This document shows positions 34,568-45,399 of a stretch of DNA of 64,000 nucleotides, in pieces. Source of the stretch: Alentia gelatinosa (lineage: Eukaryota; Annelida; Polychaeta; Phyllodocida; Polynoidae). Below the pieces are notes generated by a model. That model was not told the DNA's origin. It saw nothing but the letters and a program-made list of their open reading frames with translations, and made no database searches. The stretch spans positions 14,655,298-14,719,297 of the forward strand of contig OX465583.1 in NCBI GenBank assembly GCA_950022655.1, given 5' to 3'. The translations under genes and the position numbers were made by a program. Positions within the stretch are counted from its first letter, which is position 1; each line of letters starts with the position of its first letter.

Positions 34568-34863
34568 GGCCCGTTTCCATTGGCCGATTTCCCAACACCG
34601 ATCTACAATAAGGAACAACCGACGGACCTTTGGCACTGCTGGCCCGAAATCGGTCAATGGAAACGACCCATCTCGTGAAATGACCCACGACTTGTTCTGC
34701 TTATATTATGCAATGTGGCACCACCCGCCATTGAGTGAAAGCCTGGTCACTGAGTGAAATATACTATCCTTCTATATCGGTACACACTAAGTGGCACCAC
34801 CGACATACTTTCTTGGTAACTCAGAAAATCTACACCCTTTTCGACGGCCAATGGAAATAGGCC
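34568..34863. mobile_element. MITE with GGCCCGTTTCCATTGGCCGA ends
   Basis: The left end GGCCCGTTTCCATTGGCCGA is mirrored by CGGCCAATGGAAATAGGCC at 34845-34863. A second internal inverted copy (GGTCAATGGAAACGACCC) at 34652-34669 gives a three-armed structure. Related to the element at 32837. Confidence 0.7.
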
Positions 34864-35835
34864 TATACTTATCAAGGCATGCATGGAATTCAGGGACATT
34901 CAATCAGACAATACATTTTCCTATCATCGATGTTGAGAACGGGGCCTAGCTTACACGTCCTTTACCTACCGCTTTCCTGTCATCAGTTGTTTAATTTAAA
35001 TAGCCATTTATATTAGAGCAAATATTGCACGAACAACACAAATTCCATGCCGGCTGGTGAACAATCAAGCTGTCTAGTCTAATTTCCTTGGAAGTAGTTA
35101 GCATCTATATTGGTGTTTCACTTATGGCTAGTGACTTTTCACAGTTAGACTGTGACAGGCCTGCCTGCATTATCTTGTTTCCCTAGCTTAATTGGCATAG
35201 CAGAGTGCGCTAAAAAGGAAATTACACTCAACTGATGTTCTTCTACGCTGTTCAAGTAAGCTGTGGCAGAGAGAGGAAGAGGACATCATATTACTGCATC
35301 CTTATGAGAAACAGATTTTTCTCCCATGAGCTGATTTATAGTTCTATGGAGAGAACTTCCACCGGGCGGTGCCACATACAGTAACTAAGGCCTAATCTTA
35401 TAGAGTACCTTAAAAATTGACAAGAAATATCTTCTATTCTTAATGAAGAGAGATGGTGGCAGATAGGCACTAGTGGCCTAATCTTTACTCCAGTTAAAAT
35501 TAAAACCTTTAAAAAAAGAATAAAAAAAAGAGGACAGATAACCATACATAGATGTGTATTCAGACCATATATCATAACAAATTATACATTTACATAACAA
35601 TCCTCATCAACATACATTCACATTCATTTCTGCAGAGTTTGCATGATATAAGTCCTCTTGGTTGCAGCTGTACTCATGGTCTATCAGTCCTCCTGATACT
35701 CCTATAAGTAATTGTCCAATGTCTTCTTAACTTGCTGATAGATATGGAAGCAGTCATCGATCCCTGTTCCCTATTTTTTCCAGTGCTGGGATGATGGGAG
35801 CCTGTGGAGATGTCCTACTCTCAGAATAGGCCTCT
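34864..35835. other. No recognised gene
   Basis: Nothing identified. Confidence 0.4.
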
Positions 35836-36048
35836 TTATCTCACCCCTGGAATAAATGTCCATAGGCTTAACATTGGGAACTCGTTCTCCATGCCCCTAC
35901 AAGTATTGAAGTCCGTTCTCCATGGTCTATATCCTGTGTGCTGTCCATTCTTTTAGGGTGTACAGGGGTGAGATAAATACAGAAAGCAACTCGTTTTGGT
36001 CAAAGAAGTCATTCTCTGACTCGTTTGACCAAAACTTGTTGGTTTCCT
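35836..36048 (-). mobile_element. HH element, GTGAG subfamily, short hairpin (copy HH11)
   Basis: Head 35836-35976 (TTATCTCACCCC to GGGGTGAGATAA, with GTCCATAGGCTTAACATT). Then a reduced hairpin: AACTCGTTTTGGTCAAA / TTTGACCAAAACTTGTT around CTCTGACTCG. The head repeats the arm phrase ACTCGTTCT. No GNA tip. Confidence 0.75.
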
Positions 36049-36454
36049 CTTTAGTTCTTGTATAGCCTAGAGTTCTATAGTGTTTCAGCCTAGTGTTCAC
36101 TGTACTGGAAATTTTCAGCAGTCTTGGAAATCTTGTTCTCGGTGTCCGGGTGAAGAATGACTGCTGTGTGCACATTGGCTGCTTATACACTTACTTTGGG
36201 GGTCAGTGCAAACAAAGACAGGATCGTCCAAATGTAGGGAGTGGCATTCCAAACATCTAGGCCTCAACCACTATCCAGAGCACCTACCTGTTAGGAAGCA
36301 CCCTGTTTCGATCTCAATCTCTGTCACAGTAGTGATCCCGGATGATAGTCTTGGCGAGATCGTGATGACTGGAGGAGATAGAACGGCAGGACAGAGCATC
36401 CACAAGGAAGAGTCTCCCTGCTTTGGTGCTCTAGCCTCACATAGAGTTGCCACA

Positions 36455-37199
36455 TCCCATAGCACTAGGAGCATATGTTATTTCCATTCATAATGGAAGA
36501 ACGAGGTATATCAAAATCTCATAAAATTAAAGTAAGAGAATATCAATAATTTGGTATATTTCTTTTGAGATGTTTGTCATTTTCTGGCTAACGTTTTTGA
36601 TTTTGACTTGTGCCTGGTCTAGTATACCACAGATCACATTCAACTTGTCGTGGTTGTGACTGAACTTTTCATTTAGGGTCTTGGTCAACTGCCCTACTTC
36701 TCTGGCTAATAGGTCAGCTATGCCACTCAGTTTGCTCTTAGATAGCCCCTTAGTGCTTGATGCACTCAAGTTTGTTTTGATTGAAGGTACTTCATTTGGA
36801 GTACTAGTGCCCTTGGTAATCCTCTTACTAACATATTTGTCATCTGTTTTCCTTCTACTTCTAAGAGTTCTTTTGACATCTTCAGATGGGATATCATCTG
36901 GAGCATTCATATATTTTGCACAATTATCATTGTCCATTGATATCTGATTTCTGTTGATTTGCTACACCACAATGCACACACGTTCACATGGTCACTCAGC
37001 CATGAAAGTTCTATTTAAAGGAACCAAGTCAGTAGTGAGGCAGGGATACGATACAGGGATACTGGCCACCTGATCCTTTTACCAGGCCTTTATAGTTGGT
37101 GCATGGATAGTGAAGTGTTAGATTCTCTGCAGTAAGCTGAAAGCCTGTGTGAGCATTCTATATCTAGATGACGTATATGAGCGCGATTTCTGCGCTCAA
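36455..37199 (-). repeat. Dispersed ORF-bearing repeat R1, copy 1
   Basis: This segment recurs inverted at 56320-57003. On the minus strand it begins with a small palindrome (TTGAGCGC...GCGCTC), then about 260 bases of leader, then an open frame (next entry), then a shared 3' part ending near CTCCTAGT. Homology stops abruptly at TTGAGCGC in both copies, which marks the true 5' boundary. Confidence 0.75.
36527..36937 (-). CDS. Hypothetical protein of repeat R1 (coiled-coil-like)
   Basis: A 136-residue open frame with no family I recognise. The N-terminal third is basic (KRTLRSRRKTDDKYVSKRIT). The C-terminal half (KLSGIADLLAREVGQLTKTL, HDKLNVICGILDQAQVKIK) has heptad-like spacing suggesting a coiled coil. 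The second genomic copy at 56.5-56.7 kb keeps the same frame for this half (ADLLARELGQ, DKLNGICAMLDQAQVKIKN) with mostly conservative changes, then stops right after KEI, where this copy reads KEIYQ. It lacks the N-terminus and has a one-base loss. That preservation suggests past coding selection, as for an ORF1-like or accessory transposon protein. Function unknown. Confidence 0.45.
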   Translation of the reverse strand: MDNDNCAKYMNAPDDIPSEDVKRTLRSRRKTDDKYVSKRITKGTSTPNEVPSIKTNLSASSTKGLSKSKLSGIADLLAREVGQLTKTLNEKFSHNHDKLNVICGILDQAQVKIKNVSQKMTNISKEIYQIIDILLL

Positions 37200-37514
37200 T
37201 AAGACGACGTAGCTCGCACTGATGGAGTACCTGAAAGTAATGCAAATGAATTCAATTTGTATCATGTCATAGTCATTCTAGAAGTGATTCCCTTAAAGAG
37301 ATTGTCCCATTGCCTTTCACTTAACCATAAAGGGTTGCAGATGACTGGGAAAATCTATAAGAGGTAGGACATACCCGACTATATATGATCTCGCCTACTC
37401 TTTAAAGCAAGAATCAGTAGTAAAGAATAATGATTCGAGTTTGAGTTTGTCATGACCCCTTCCAAAAGGTGTCTGTGAAGAGGTGGATAAATCTTCTAGC
37501 TGTGCAGTATAGAT

Positions 37515-37712
37515 AATGTTCTGGCGCACTGAGCCCGAAGTGAATATTCGGGCACACTGTGCCACAATGAATGCCTCGGGTCAATAGGTACGTATTATAG
37601 TATATAAAATGGCGTTTTTTTTATATATAGGGATATGATATTAAGAAAATGTAGTTACTGAGCCCGTATGGATGTCATTCGGGCTCGGTAACCACGTTTT
37701 CTCTTAATAAGT
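37515..37712 (-). mobile_element. HH-like element, GAGCCCG subfamily, reduced (copy HH12)
   Basis: The hairpin at 37643-37705 (AAAATGTAGTTACTGAGCCC / GGGCTCGGTAACCACGTTTT) has a short 15-base loop. To its left, TGAGCCCGAAGTGAATATTCGGGC repeats the arm phrase, and AAATGGCGTTTTTTTTATATA resembles the head 3' box. Head ends not determined. The arms match HH17 at 59.2 kb. Confidence 0.6.
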
Positions 37713-39408
37713 AAGAAACTGAAACTGTGGGGCACCAGCTAACTGAAACCTCCTAACGTGCCATCTAGTGGGGATCTTAGTGGATCACGTGTCTTACCCA
37801 GGAACCACGTGACTCTCGTGGGGTTCTGAAGTAGTGCCTCCAATTACGTACATTAGTTCTGGTCGCTTCGAGAGTTGAAACTTAATGTTCCTGATTTTAC
37901 TTCTTCTTATCTCTTTCTTGAATATCTGAGACTAGATGAAATTTAGATTGATGGGTTAATTGATTTTCGTTCCATCAAGTAAATGCAAACAGGTTTTAGA
38001 GAACTGCGTAGAGGTAGAATAATCATTAGAGTTTTAGTGGTTGCGTGTCAAGTTTGACTAGCGAGGATTCTACCAACAGTGGCTCAGAGTTGCTCGATAG
38101 TAATAGCCTTTTACCATTAATCCAACTATAAGCAGATTCATTAGCAGTGTTACTTATGTGGCGTTTCTACCTGCCGACGGAAACACCATTGATTATATGC
38201 AACCTATAAAAGTCGGTCGGTGATTCTATTTGAGAAGTTATTGGTGCGCATAAGCGGTGGTGGTCGGCGAAAATGTTTTTTGGAAAACGAATTCGTTGGT
38301 AAACTCTTTGTTTTCACCTGACGGTTATCGCACTAAATCTCCCATTGATTAGAACAACAATTGAAGGGTAAAACGTAGCAGGGAAATTCGATATACATTT
38401 CAAAGTCTATGCCTCTCCCCACAACTGATACAGATCCCATAAAGAAGAATGTAACCTGTAGAATTGAAGAGGGAAAGCCATGACAATACGCTGGTTATCC
38501 GAGGCGTTTGGCTATCGTTAGTAGTCCCAGGTGCCAGGAACGAGCGAGTTCTCTGTGATGTAGGACCTTTAAGGCTGTGTTCCGACAAGATTAGACATGG
38601 AGGATGTTCTGAGAGGTTCTTGTTTGACCTCCAATGCATTTCTCGCTCACATGCCCACGCCATGGTGATTGTCCGATGATATCAGATAGCGCTATCGTCC
38701 ATGAGAATGACGCATTCATCTCGTCTTATCTTAACTCGTTGAGGATTAAAAACACCGTGTCAGCAGATTTGAATCATTATTGGAATCAAATACGAAACAG
38801 CAGAATAATTACTGTTTTCGAATGTTTTATACCTGCCTGCCGAACAAAATCCCATTGACACAAACGCATAAGCATTCTGTTATGATAAAAGGGAATCAAA
38901 ACACAAATACTAAAAGCTAACGATCCTTTCTGAATATCTCCAACGTAAACACTGATATAATTAGTCCTATTCGATAACATAGTACCCCAATGTGATTGAT
39001 ACATCTTACCAGATCATCATACATGTTATTGCCTTTTCAACATGCTTAAACTGTGGTCATTTGAATTCTCTGATTTCCTCTTGCCTTTGTAGAGGGAAAT
39101 CACGACTATGAATAAATCTTAAATTAATACAATTCATAAGGGATTTAGCAGGGCCTGAATTCCAGTTGCCTAGGAAATAGTATCGAACATATTTGCGTTT
39201 AGTGTTTTGTCTCGTGCCTTATTTTTAGTTTTACCATAATCATACAACATGGAACAATGGCTACGACTTACAAAGCATCCCCCTATCCCATAAATAAGAC
39301 CCTGCATTTCCTTATGTGACAATGTATTCCTCATATGAAATAGGCAATCTCCTGTGGGTGCCTGTACCAGTGCGGCGACATAATTGTAATGCATAAGCAA
39401 TAAGACGT
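37713..39408. other. Probable intron or upstream region of the GPCR; no upstream exon found
   Basis: I looked for a TM1-TM3 exon ending in the Asp-Arg of DRY followed by GT and did not recognise one. A patch at 38160-38280 with TTTCTACCTGCCGACGGAAA resembles the CGTTTCYATTGGCCGA MITEs. Confidence 0.4.
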
Positions 39409-39426
39409 TCGTTTCCTGTTTTTCAG

Positions 39427-40171
39427 GTACATCGCCATCGTACATCCGATAAGGGCTCACATCCTGTGCAGTCGGCGCCGAATAGTTTTCGCCATCTCCG
39501 TCATCTGGCCGGTGGCGCTGTTGCTTGGGCTCCCGATCGTCTTGCTGAATCAAGTTCGGCGTCCGCACCCCAAGTTTCCGGTGAAGCTGTGCATGCTGGC
39601 TTTCCCTGGGGACGCGTTCAGCTACCGACTCGGGTACAAGTTCACTGAGTTCACGCTCTTCTTCCTGGGACCGGTCGTTATCCAGAGCATCCTGTACGCC
39701 ATCATCTGCAAGCAGCTCTTCGTGGGCACCAAGGAGCTTCACCGGCGCCCGGGCGGCAAGAACGAGGGGTCCCGCGGGGAGACGGACGCCATCCGGGCCC
39801 GGAAAGGCGTCGTCAAGATGCTCATCGCTAGCGTCATGGTCTACTTCTTCAGTTACGCCCCAGCACAGTTGCCACTCATCTATAACACCATCAGTAGGAC
39901 GCCGTTCAACCAGAACTGGGCGTTTTTGGTCCTGGTCATGACCTTGGGTTACGTCAACTCGGCGGCTAATCCCATCCTCTACTGCATCTTCAGCCAGAAC
40001 TTCCGCCGCTGCTTCCGCCGCGCGCTCTGCTCATGCGTGCTGCGCAACCGGAAGCAGCACGGGAAGTTGCCCCGCGGGTCTGCGGACACGTCACTGGGCA
40101 CGCGCGGCGTGGTGCGGTTCGGGAGCGTGCGCGGCCACACGGCCACCACAGCGCTCATCTCAGAGGCTTAA
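39427..40171 (+). CDS. Class A GPCR, 3'-terminal coding exon (TM4-TM7)
   Basis: A rhodopsin-like, probably peptide-binding GPCR of the plasma membrane. A polypyrimidine stretch and TTTTTCAG acceptor end at 39426. The exon starts with one base completing the Arg of DRY, then YIAIVHPIRAHILCSRRR (second intracellular loop). TM4 is IVFAISVIWPVALLLGLPIV. The second extracellular loop has the expected Cys (VKLCMLAFPGD). TM5 is FTEFTLFFLGPVVIQSILY; a short basic third loop follows. TM6 is VVKMLIASVMVYFFSYAPAQ, with FSYAP instead of the usual CWxP. TM7 is VNSAANPILYCIF (NPxxY), then helix 8 SQNFRRCFRRALCSC with likely palmitoylated Cys. TAA at 40169. 247 residues plus the split codon; TM1-TM3 must lie on an upstream exon. 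Ligand class not determined. GC-rich third positions contrast with the flanks. Confidence 0.93.
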
Positions 40172-41701
40172 ACCCGGACCGCGCCAACAGAGAGACGCGC
40201 TGTCGTCCCGCATATGACGTCACGCCTTGTACGTCACGTGACGACATGTGGCGGCTTACAGGGAGGTTATCTACCCAACATAGGTATACAGATACGCTCA
40301 TATATATGGACAGGGCAGACACCATATATTAACAAGATGTAAAGCCTTGAAGGAATTAGATAAGTAGAAAAGGACACATGAATGTAAGCACCCGTATACG
40401 GGTCCACCTGTCCATCCTGTGACACCTCCTACATACCGACACGGCTGCATACCTTCACTCACGTCCACTCAGGGACGCCATACGCCACACAGAGGCATTC
40501 TCACTGCACAGATGCCCCCCTCTCCCTAGTCCGTTCACGCACCGCGCCGCCTTCGGGTTACGGTACGTGAAGGTCTAACAGAGCATGGCTCTGACTGGCC
40601 AGCCACCTTTAGTCAGAGGAATTTCGTAGTTGGCTGTTCTACTTATAGCATCGGTTTGACAAGCAGGTACCCTAGACTGTAGTATTTCCCGTTGGTCGCC
40701 AGGGTACACCACACTTCAATGCTACTATTTTCTTTTGTGTATCTTTGAATGAAATAATCATTATCAATATGTTTGATAATGAATGTTTTGTATCAAGTTT
40801 CTCTGCATTATAAAGGCAGACTGAAAAACGCCCTGATTGAGCCTTATAACTCTCCAAGCTGATTTATTTGGTACATGCCCAGTAAAAGCTACTCTAGAAC
40901 CTCTGCTTGAAGAGTAACATACTGGTTACTGGCGGTTAGTACCAGCGAAGGTAGGAATTCCTGCCTTAAAATGGCAGCGCATAACCGTCTGAGTTTGAGC
41001 CTGTGTGCCCTGGCCCTGGCGACAACAGACTGTACTAGAGGCTACCCTCTCCCCGCCTATATATAGCGGTTTTACCCTCTACCCATGCACACAAGAGAAG
41101 TTATAAACCACACAGAAACGTCAGGTACTAGTGTCGTCATGCTATACAGACCTCTCGTTGCCGTTGAAGAAATACCATATGGCCACAAGTGGACACATCC
41201 CTACCGGTCACAGGACGTTGTATACATGCATAGGGACTCTGCGAGGCCGAATAGGGACACTATTTGCGCGCCCCGGTACTTCTAGTTGCGTGTCCTTTCT
41301 TGTCGTTGATTTTTATGTCTCAGTGAAAATTGTCTGAGATAGTTATATGACATGGTACCCAATTCTCACGCTACTCAAAAGGGGGCGACAGCTGGCTAAC
41401 CTTACAAGGAAGGGTCCCGTAATCATGTGACAGATACCTAAACTGTCATGTCGTCCTCGCGTGATTTTACGAGCTGCTCCTCGCAACTTGCCCCCAGACC
41501 CAGAAATATGACCGCATTTTAGATGGAAGTTTAGGTCAACGTCAGACTTTATGTTGCCCGCACACGCAATGGCCGCCAAATCCCGTGAAGATTCCTATCG
41601 CTATCCCAGAATAGGCTTGGGGGCAGTGGTTGGGTTCTGCACTCTCTAAGATATGGAAACTCTTATGAAAACTATCATGCCCCTTTAAGGGTTCGGCTGT
41701 T
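40172..41701. other. GPCR 3' UTR and unrecognised downstream sequence
   Basis: No AATAAA is obvious in the first 200 bases after the stop. Remaining open frames show no domain. Confidence 0.4.
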
Positions 41702-42070
41702 TTATCCTACCCCTAATAAAAAACCGCCATAGACCTAACATAGGCAAATTTTATGTGGCAGGCCGTGACATAAAGTGTTTTTTTATGCCACTAGAGTAAT
41801 AACATTATTGACCAATCAGAAAGCAGGGTGTCAGCTACTATGAAAAAAGTTCTGTTGGTCGTTGAGTCAATACTTATCTTTTAGTAATACAAAAGCAGAG
41901 ACGGGGTAGGATAAATACGAAACCGAACGAGAGTTAGACTTGACAATGTTTATGCCACGATGGGCAGGTCGTGTATTACTACACAAGGCGTAGCCGAGTG
42001 TAGTGAGGAGCAGACCTGACCAGAGTGGCATAAACATTGTCAAGTCTAACTCTCGTTCAGTTTCTACTAA
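41702..42070 (-). mobile_element. HH element, subfamily A' (copy HH13)
   Basis: Head 41702-41914 (TTATCCTACCCC to GGGGTAGGATAA; ATGTGGCAGG, TTTATGCCACTAGAG, GACCAATCAG). The hairpin ends GTTTCTACTAA at about 42070. Its palindromic core is inverted relative to HH8: tip GGCGTAGCC at 41987-41995, read on the plus strand here, a C(GTA)G triloop. Confidence 0.85.
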
Positions 42071-43405
42071 TTATATACTTAAATATAGAAGCCAAATGAG
42101 GAATCCCTCGTTCTGACGACGCAGGTGACTAATACGATGGTCAGTTGGTAAATAAGTATCCCGTAGAAGGATTTTACTTCAGGGTTAACAAGTTCACACT
42201 GACGATTACAGCCAATGTTTCCAGGTCTATGGCAATATAACATATGGTAAGAGAAAAGTCCTAGTTTCGCGAGATGGAGACGACTAGAATAAATTACAAT
42301 TCTGAACATATATATATATCTGTAAGATAAAACACCATGTGGTTATCTAAATATGGTGCGCTGCTAGGTATTGGGAAAATTACACGATGAGTGGTGTATA
42401 ATTGAACTTAAATCACAGGTTCATGACGTTAGAGATCAAAAAGGGAATTGGAAGAGGCGTGCTAAAATTAACTGGATCACCGGCATAACAAGATGAATTA
42501 TGATTTGCTGAAATTAGTAAGATGAGCCTTAAATTGACCCTTGAAGCTGTAAATTGAAGGGGACTGACACAGGAATCAAGGGGATTAAGGCTAAAGTGGC
42601 AGCTTCCTCCACGAAGTGGTTCAGTAATCGAGCAACTTCAGTTCTTTTGCGCACGTAATCCTGGCTCCTCAAACGGCTTTACTCAATACAACACAAAGCC
42701 CGATGACTGCTGACTGGAAATAAGCCATGAGAAGGCCTCCAGTAAAGTAGCCATCTGAGCTACAACGAGTGTCACGTTTTATATTTCCAATAACGCAGAA
42801 ACACGTTTTGATCTTATATAATACATTAATCTGCAATGGAAATGACCGCAGGGTAAGCGAATTACAGTACAGTACAGGGTTCGGGATTCACTAAGAAAGT
42901 TAATTGAACTTGTTTAAAGATCAGCAAATAACCAAGGTTTCATATTGCATAGATTTCCTTAATGGGTTTCCCTCAGGCAATACCAATGCTGAGCATAATT
43001 CCTCCTACATAATATTCTGATTTCCGATAAAACGATTTCCAAAAATTCTCCTGATATGACATTCTGTTTTCTGTTACGAGAAGGCCTCTGACATGATATT
43101 CCAAATTCCTTAAAATGGATGGACAGTTCCGCTCTCACTTAAAGATCCCATTTGATTCCCAGATTCCTCTCTATAAAACAAATTTTAGTCCCATTTTCAC
43201 GAGTAGATCCTCATGTCCCAATCTGTATAAAAAGGATCAGGCCCTTCACATACGATATCCTCTCTCTCTCTTTCACTTTCCTCAAGAAGATGTAGGTTTG
43301 AGATTTATAGCTCATGGTATGCAAATGCCGGACGTTCCTAAAATAGACCCTGGGTCACCCTAACATATTTTTTCAGTCTTCCTGAGAAAAAGGGCCAATG
43401 ACTGA
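42071..43405. other. No recognised gene
   Basis: Short (TA)n at 42308-42319 and a CTCTCTCTCTCTTTC tract near 43261. Nothing else. Confidence 0.4.
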
Positions 43406-43576
43406 CTAGCTCCCCGTCCCGCAGGGTCCATCCACCTCCTTTCCCCTTCCACAAAGCCCAATGAACGAAACAGTGTGGTATCGTGGTAACATGTGGGATG
43501 CTAATGCCCTCAGATTGCCTTCAAATCCTGAGCTTTTCCTCTCAGATATCCTGTTTACCTGCAACCACACACCATA

Positions 43577-43680
43577 GCTCTCATCCTGGCAGATGCCATA
43601 ACCCTGGCTGTTGATGTTCTGCGTAAAGTATCTGAACCAGTCGGCAGCCAGACGAAGGCTACCCGTCATCCTGGACAGGA
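43577..43680 (-). CDS. Possible internal exon, unknown gene
   Basis: Within a 126-codon minus-strand open frame, the peptide MTGSLRLAADWFRYFTQ then NINSQGYGICQDESYGVWLQ looks protein-like in composition. It is bounded by TCCTGTCCAG (acceptor-like) and TTGCAG|GTAAAC (donor-like). I do not recognise a family, and no neighbouring exon was found. Chance cannot be excluded, and the boundaries are guesses from splice consensus only. Confidence 0.25.
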
Positions 43681-43816
43681 GGGCTCGGCCTTTCATTACA
43701 CACAAGGGTCTCGCCCAGCAACATGAGAGGAAATTCTCCCCTGGCTCTTCTATACCTGACATATAACCTTCCACCCACAGAATCATCTATCGCAGACCAT
43801 GTTATTCATACATTAA

Positions 43817-44201
43817 CCCTTTCTGGCAGGGCAATGCAATATGGCATTCCCCTGGCCATGGCAGGACAATGCCATATGGCATTCCCCTGGCCAGGGCCGG
43901 ACAATGCCATATGGCATTCCCGTATGGAATGGATGAACCACTCTGTATTTGTTCCTTTGTAACCTTTTTAAAAATTATCGCAGAATCATAAAGATTATAT
44001 GAGATATTATGCTTAATGTTGCCAGTAGGTCATTAGAATATCGAAAAGTTCTAATATAAAATACAGATTTACTGAAAATTTCAAATTTGTAATTTCTTTT
44101 AATAATATTGACAACAAAATCTGGCCATACAAAGGCCACAATTGGTTCTGGTGCCTGCTGTAGTATGGGTACATGTTGAATGATGTGTGGCTCTTGAAGG
44201 G
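43817..44201. mobile_element. piggyBac-like MITE with internal tandem units
   Basis: Flanked by TTAA on both sides and bounded by CCCTTTCTGG and its approximate complement CTTGAAGGG, the hallmark of piggyBac insertions. Near the left end a palindromic unit (AATGCCATATGGCATTCCC plus CTGGCCAGGGC) repeats about three times. 385 bp, no transposase. Confidence 0.75.
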
Positions 44202-44205
44202 TTAA

Positions 44206-44829
44206 AGATGTGTCTGGTAAGAGTAGTTTCCTCGTCTAAGGATCGAAATCACACACTGTCTGGATAGACCTACCACGATAAAATGCTGCAAATTCGACAT
44301 ACTCGAAGTAATACTTGTTCCGCTGATTTCATTATGTGTGAGATTAATGCAGTGTTTATATAGGATGAAATGATTACTCAAGTAGATTCAAAACATGTAT
44401 GTCATTAAGGCAATTCAAACTAGAAACCTAGATAACTGCTTCTTGCAGCATGCTCATCAAAAGGCCGCACAAGTGCAAACAGAGGCTAAAGGCTGTGGTC
44501 CTCCATAACTATGTATGGTAGATATTTTTTGCGCTCGTTATTTAGAAACAGCCCTGAGTGGGCCTTGAAGTTGGTCATCCCGTCTGGGGATGGGCCCATT
44601 GGTGGGGCACGTTGGTGGGGCGTGCTGTATAGTAACAGGAGCCGATGTTTTATAGGCTCAGCGCAACCTCTCCTCACTCTCCCTGCAGATATTCATAGCG
44701 GAACCCAGAATCCGTTTGGAGAGTACTCAGAACGTAGTGTGCGTACAGAAATCTTCTAGGAGCCCATCAAACACAATCTCCCAGCCAGGGCGACAGAGGG
44801 GTCACAGAGCCGCTGCTGGATCCTGGAAC
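44206..44829. other. No recognised gene
   Basis: Overlapping GC-rich frames at 44486-44973 without a recognisable domain. Confidence 0.35.
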
Positions 44830-45399
44830 TGCTCCTCATTGGGAATACGCGTCACTATCACCCACCCCACAATCACTCGGTCACGTTCTCCCCCGTCGAA
44901 GCTCGGCCGCCTACACCCGTCCACAGGCGGCATGCGTGAGGTGTCAATCGCCCGTGTAAAAAAAGCCTGGTAGCGAGTCGGTAGCAGTCCGGCTGGGTAT
45001 TTTACTGGGATATATATTGTTGAAAATAAAGTGAAATCTGCAACAAGTTTAGAATCTGCTTTGTATATGAGCAAGTATTAAAGACAATTTTCCAAACATT
45101 TGCATTGCAATTTTACTATCATGATATAGATAGTACAACATTAATGCAGTTCAGTTATGATTTATAACATATCTTAACACTTGTACTGGCCGCGTTTATG
45201 TTGGTACAAGTGGGTAAAACAGATGCCCAGAGTCAGTCTACCCGGCCGTGCCCACGGCTTCGCCCCCGGCCCAGCCGCGTGTGTGTGGGTACAAGCGGGC
45301 GAAAAAAGCTACCCTGAGTCAGTGTAGCGCCGAGGGGAGAACGTGACCGGGTGATTGTGGCGCGGGTGCTAGTGACCTGTATTCCTCATTGGCACTAAC
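44830..45399. repeat. Inverted repeat with internal direct repeats
   Basis: About 60-base arms at 44836-44895 and 45332-45392 (GGAATACGCGTCACTATCAC against the complement of GTGCTAGTGACCTGTATTCC; CACAATCACTCGGTCACGTT shared), roughly 80-85 percent alike by eye. Between them a 45-base direct repeat (GGTACAAGTGGGTAAAACAG, GAGTCAGTCTACCCGG) occurs at 45210 and 45288. Possible transposon, or the two halves of one. Confidence 0.6.

Noticed and set aside
39170..39742. 190-codon minus-strand open frame
   Set aside because: It is the antisense shadow of the GPCR exon, whose transmembrane pattern and splice acceptor are clear on the plus strand.
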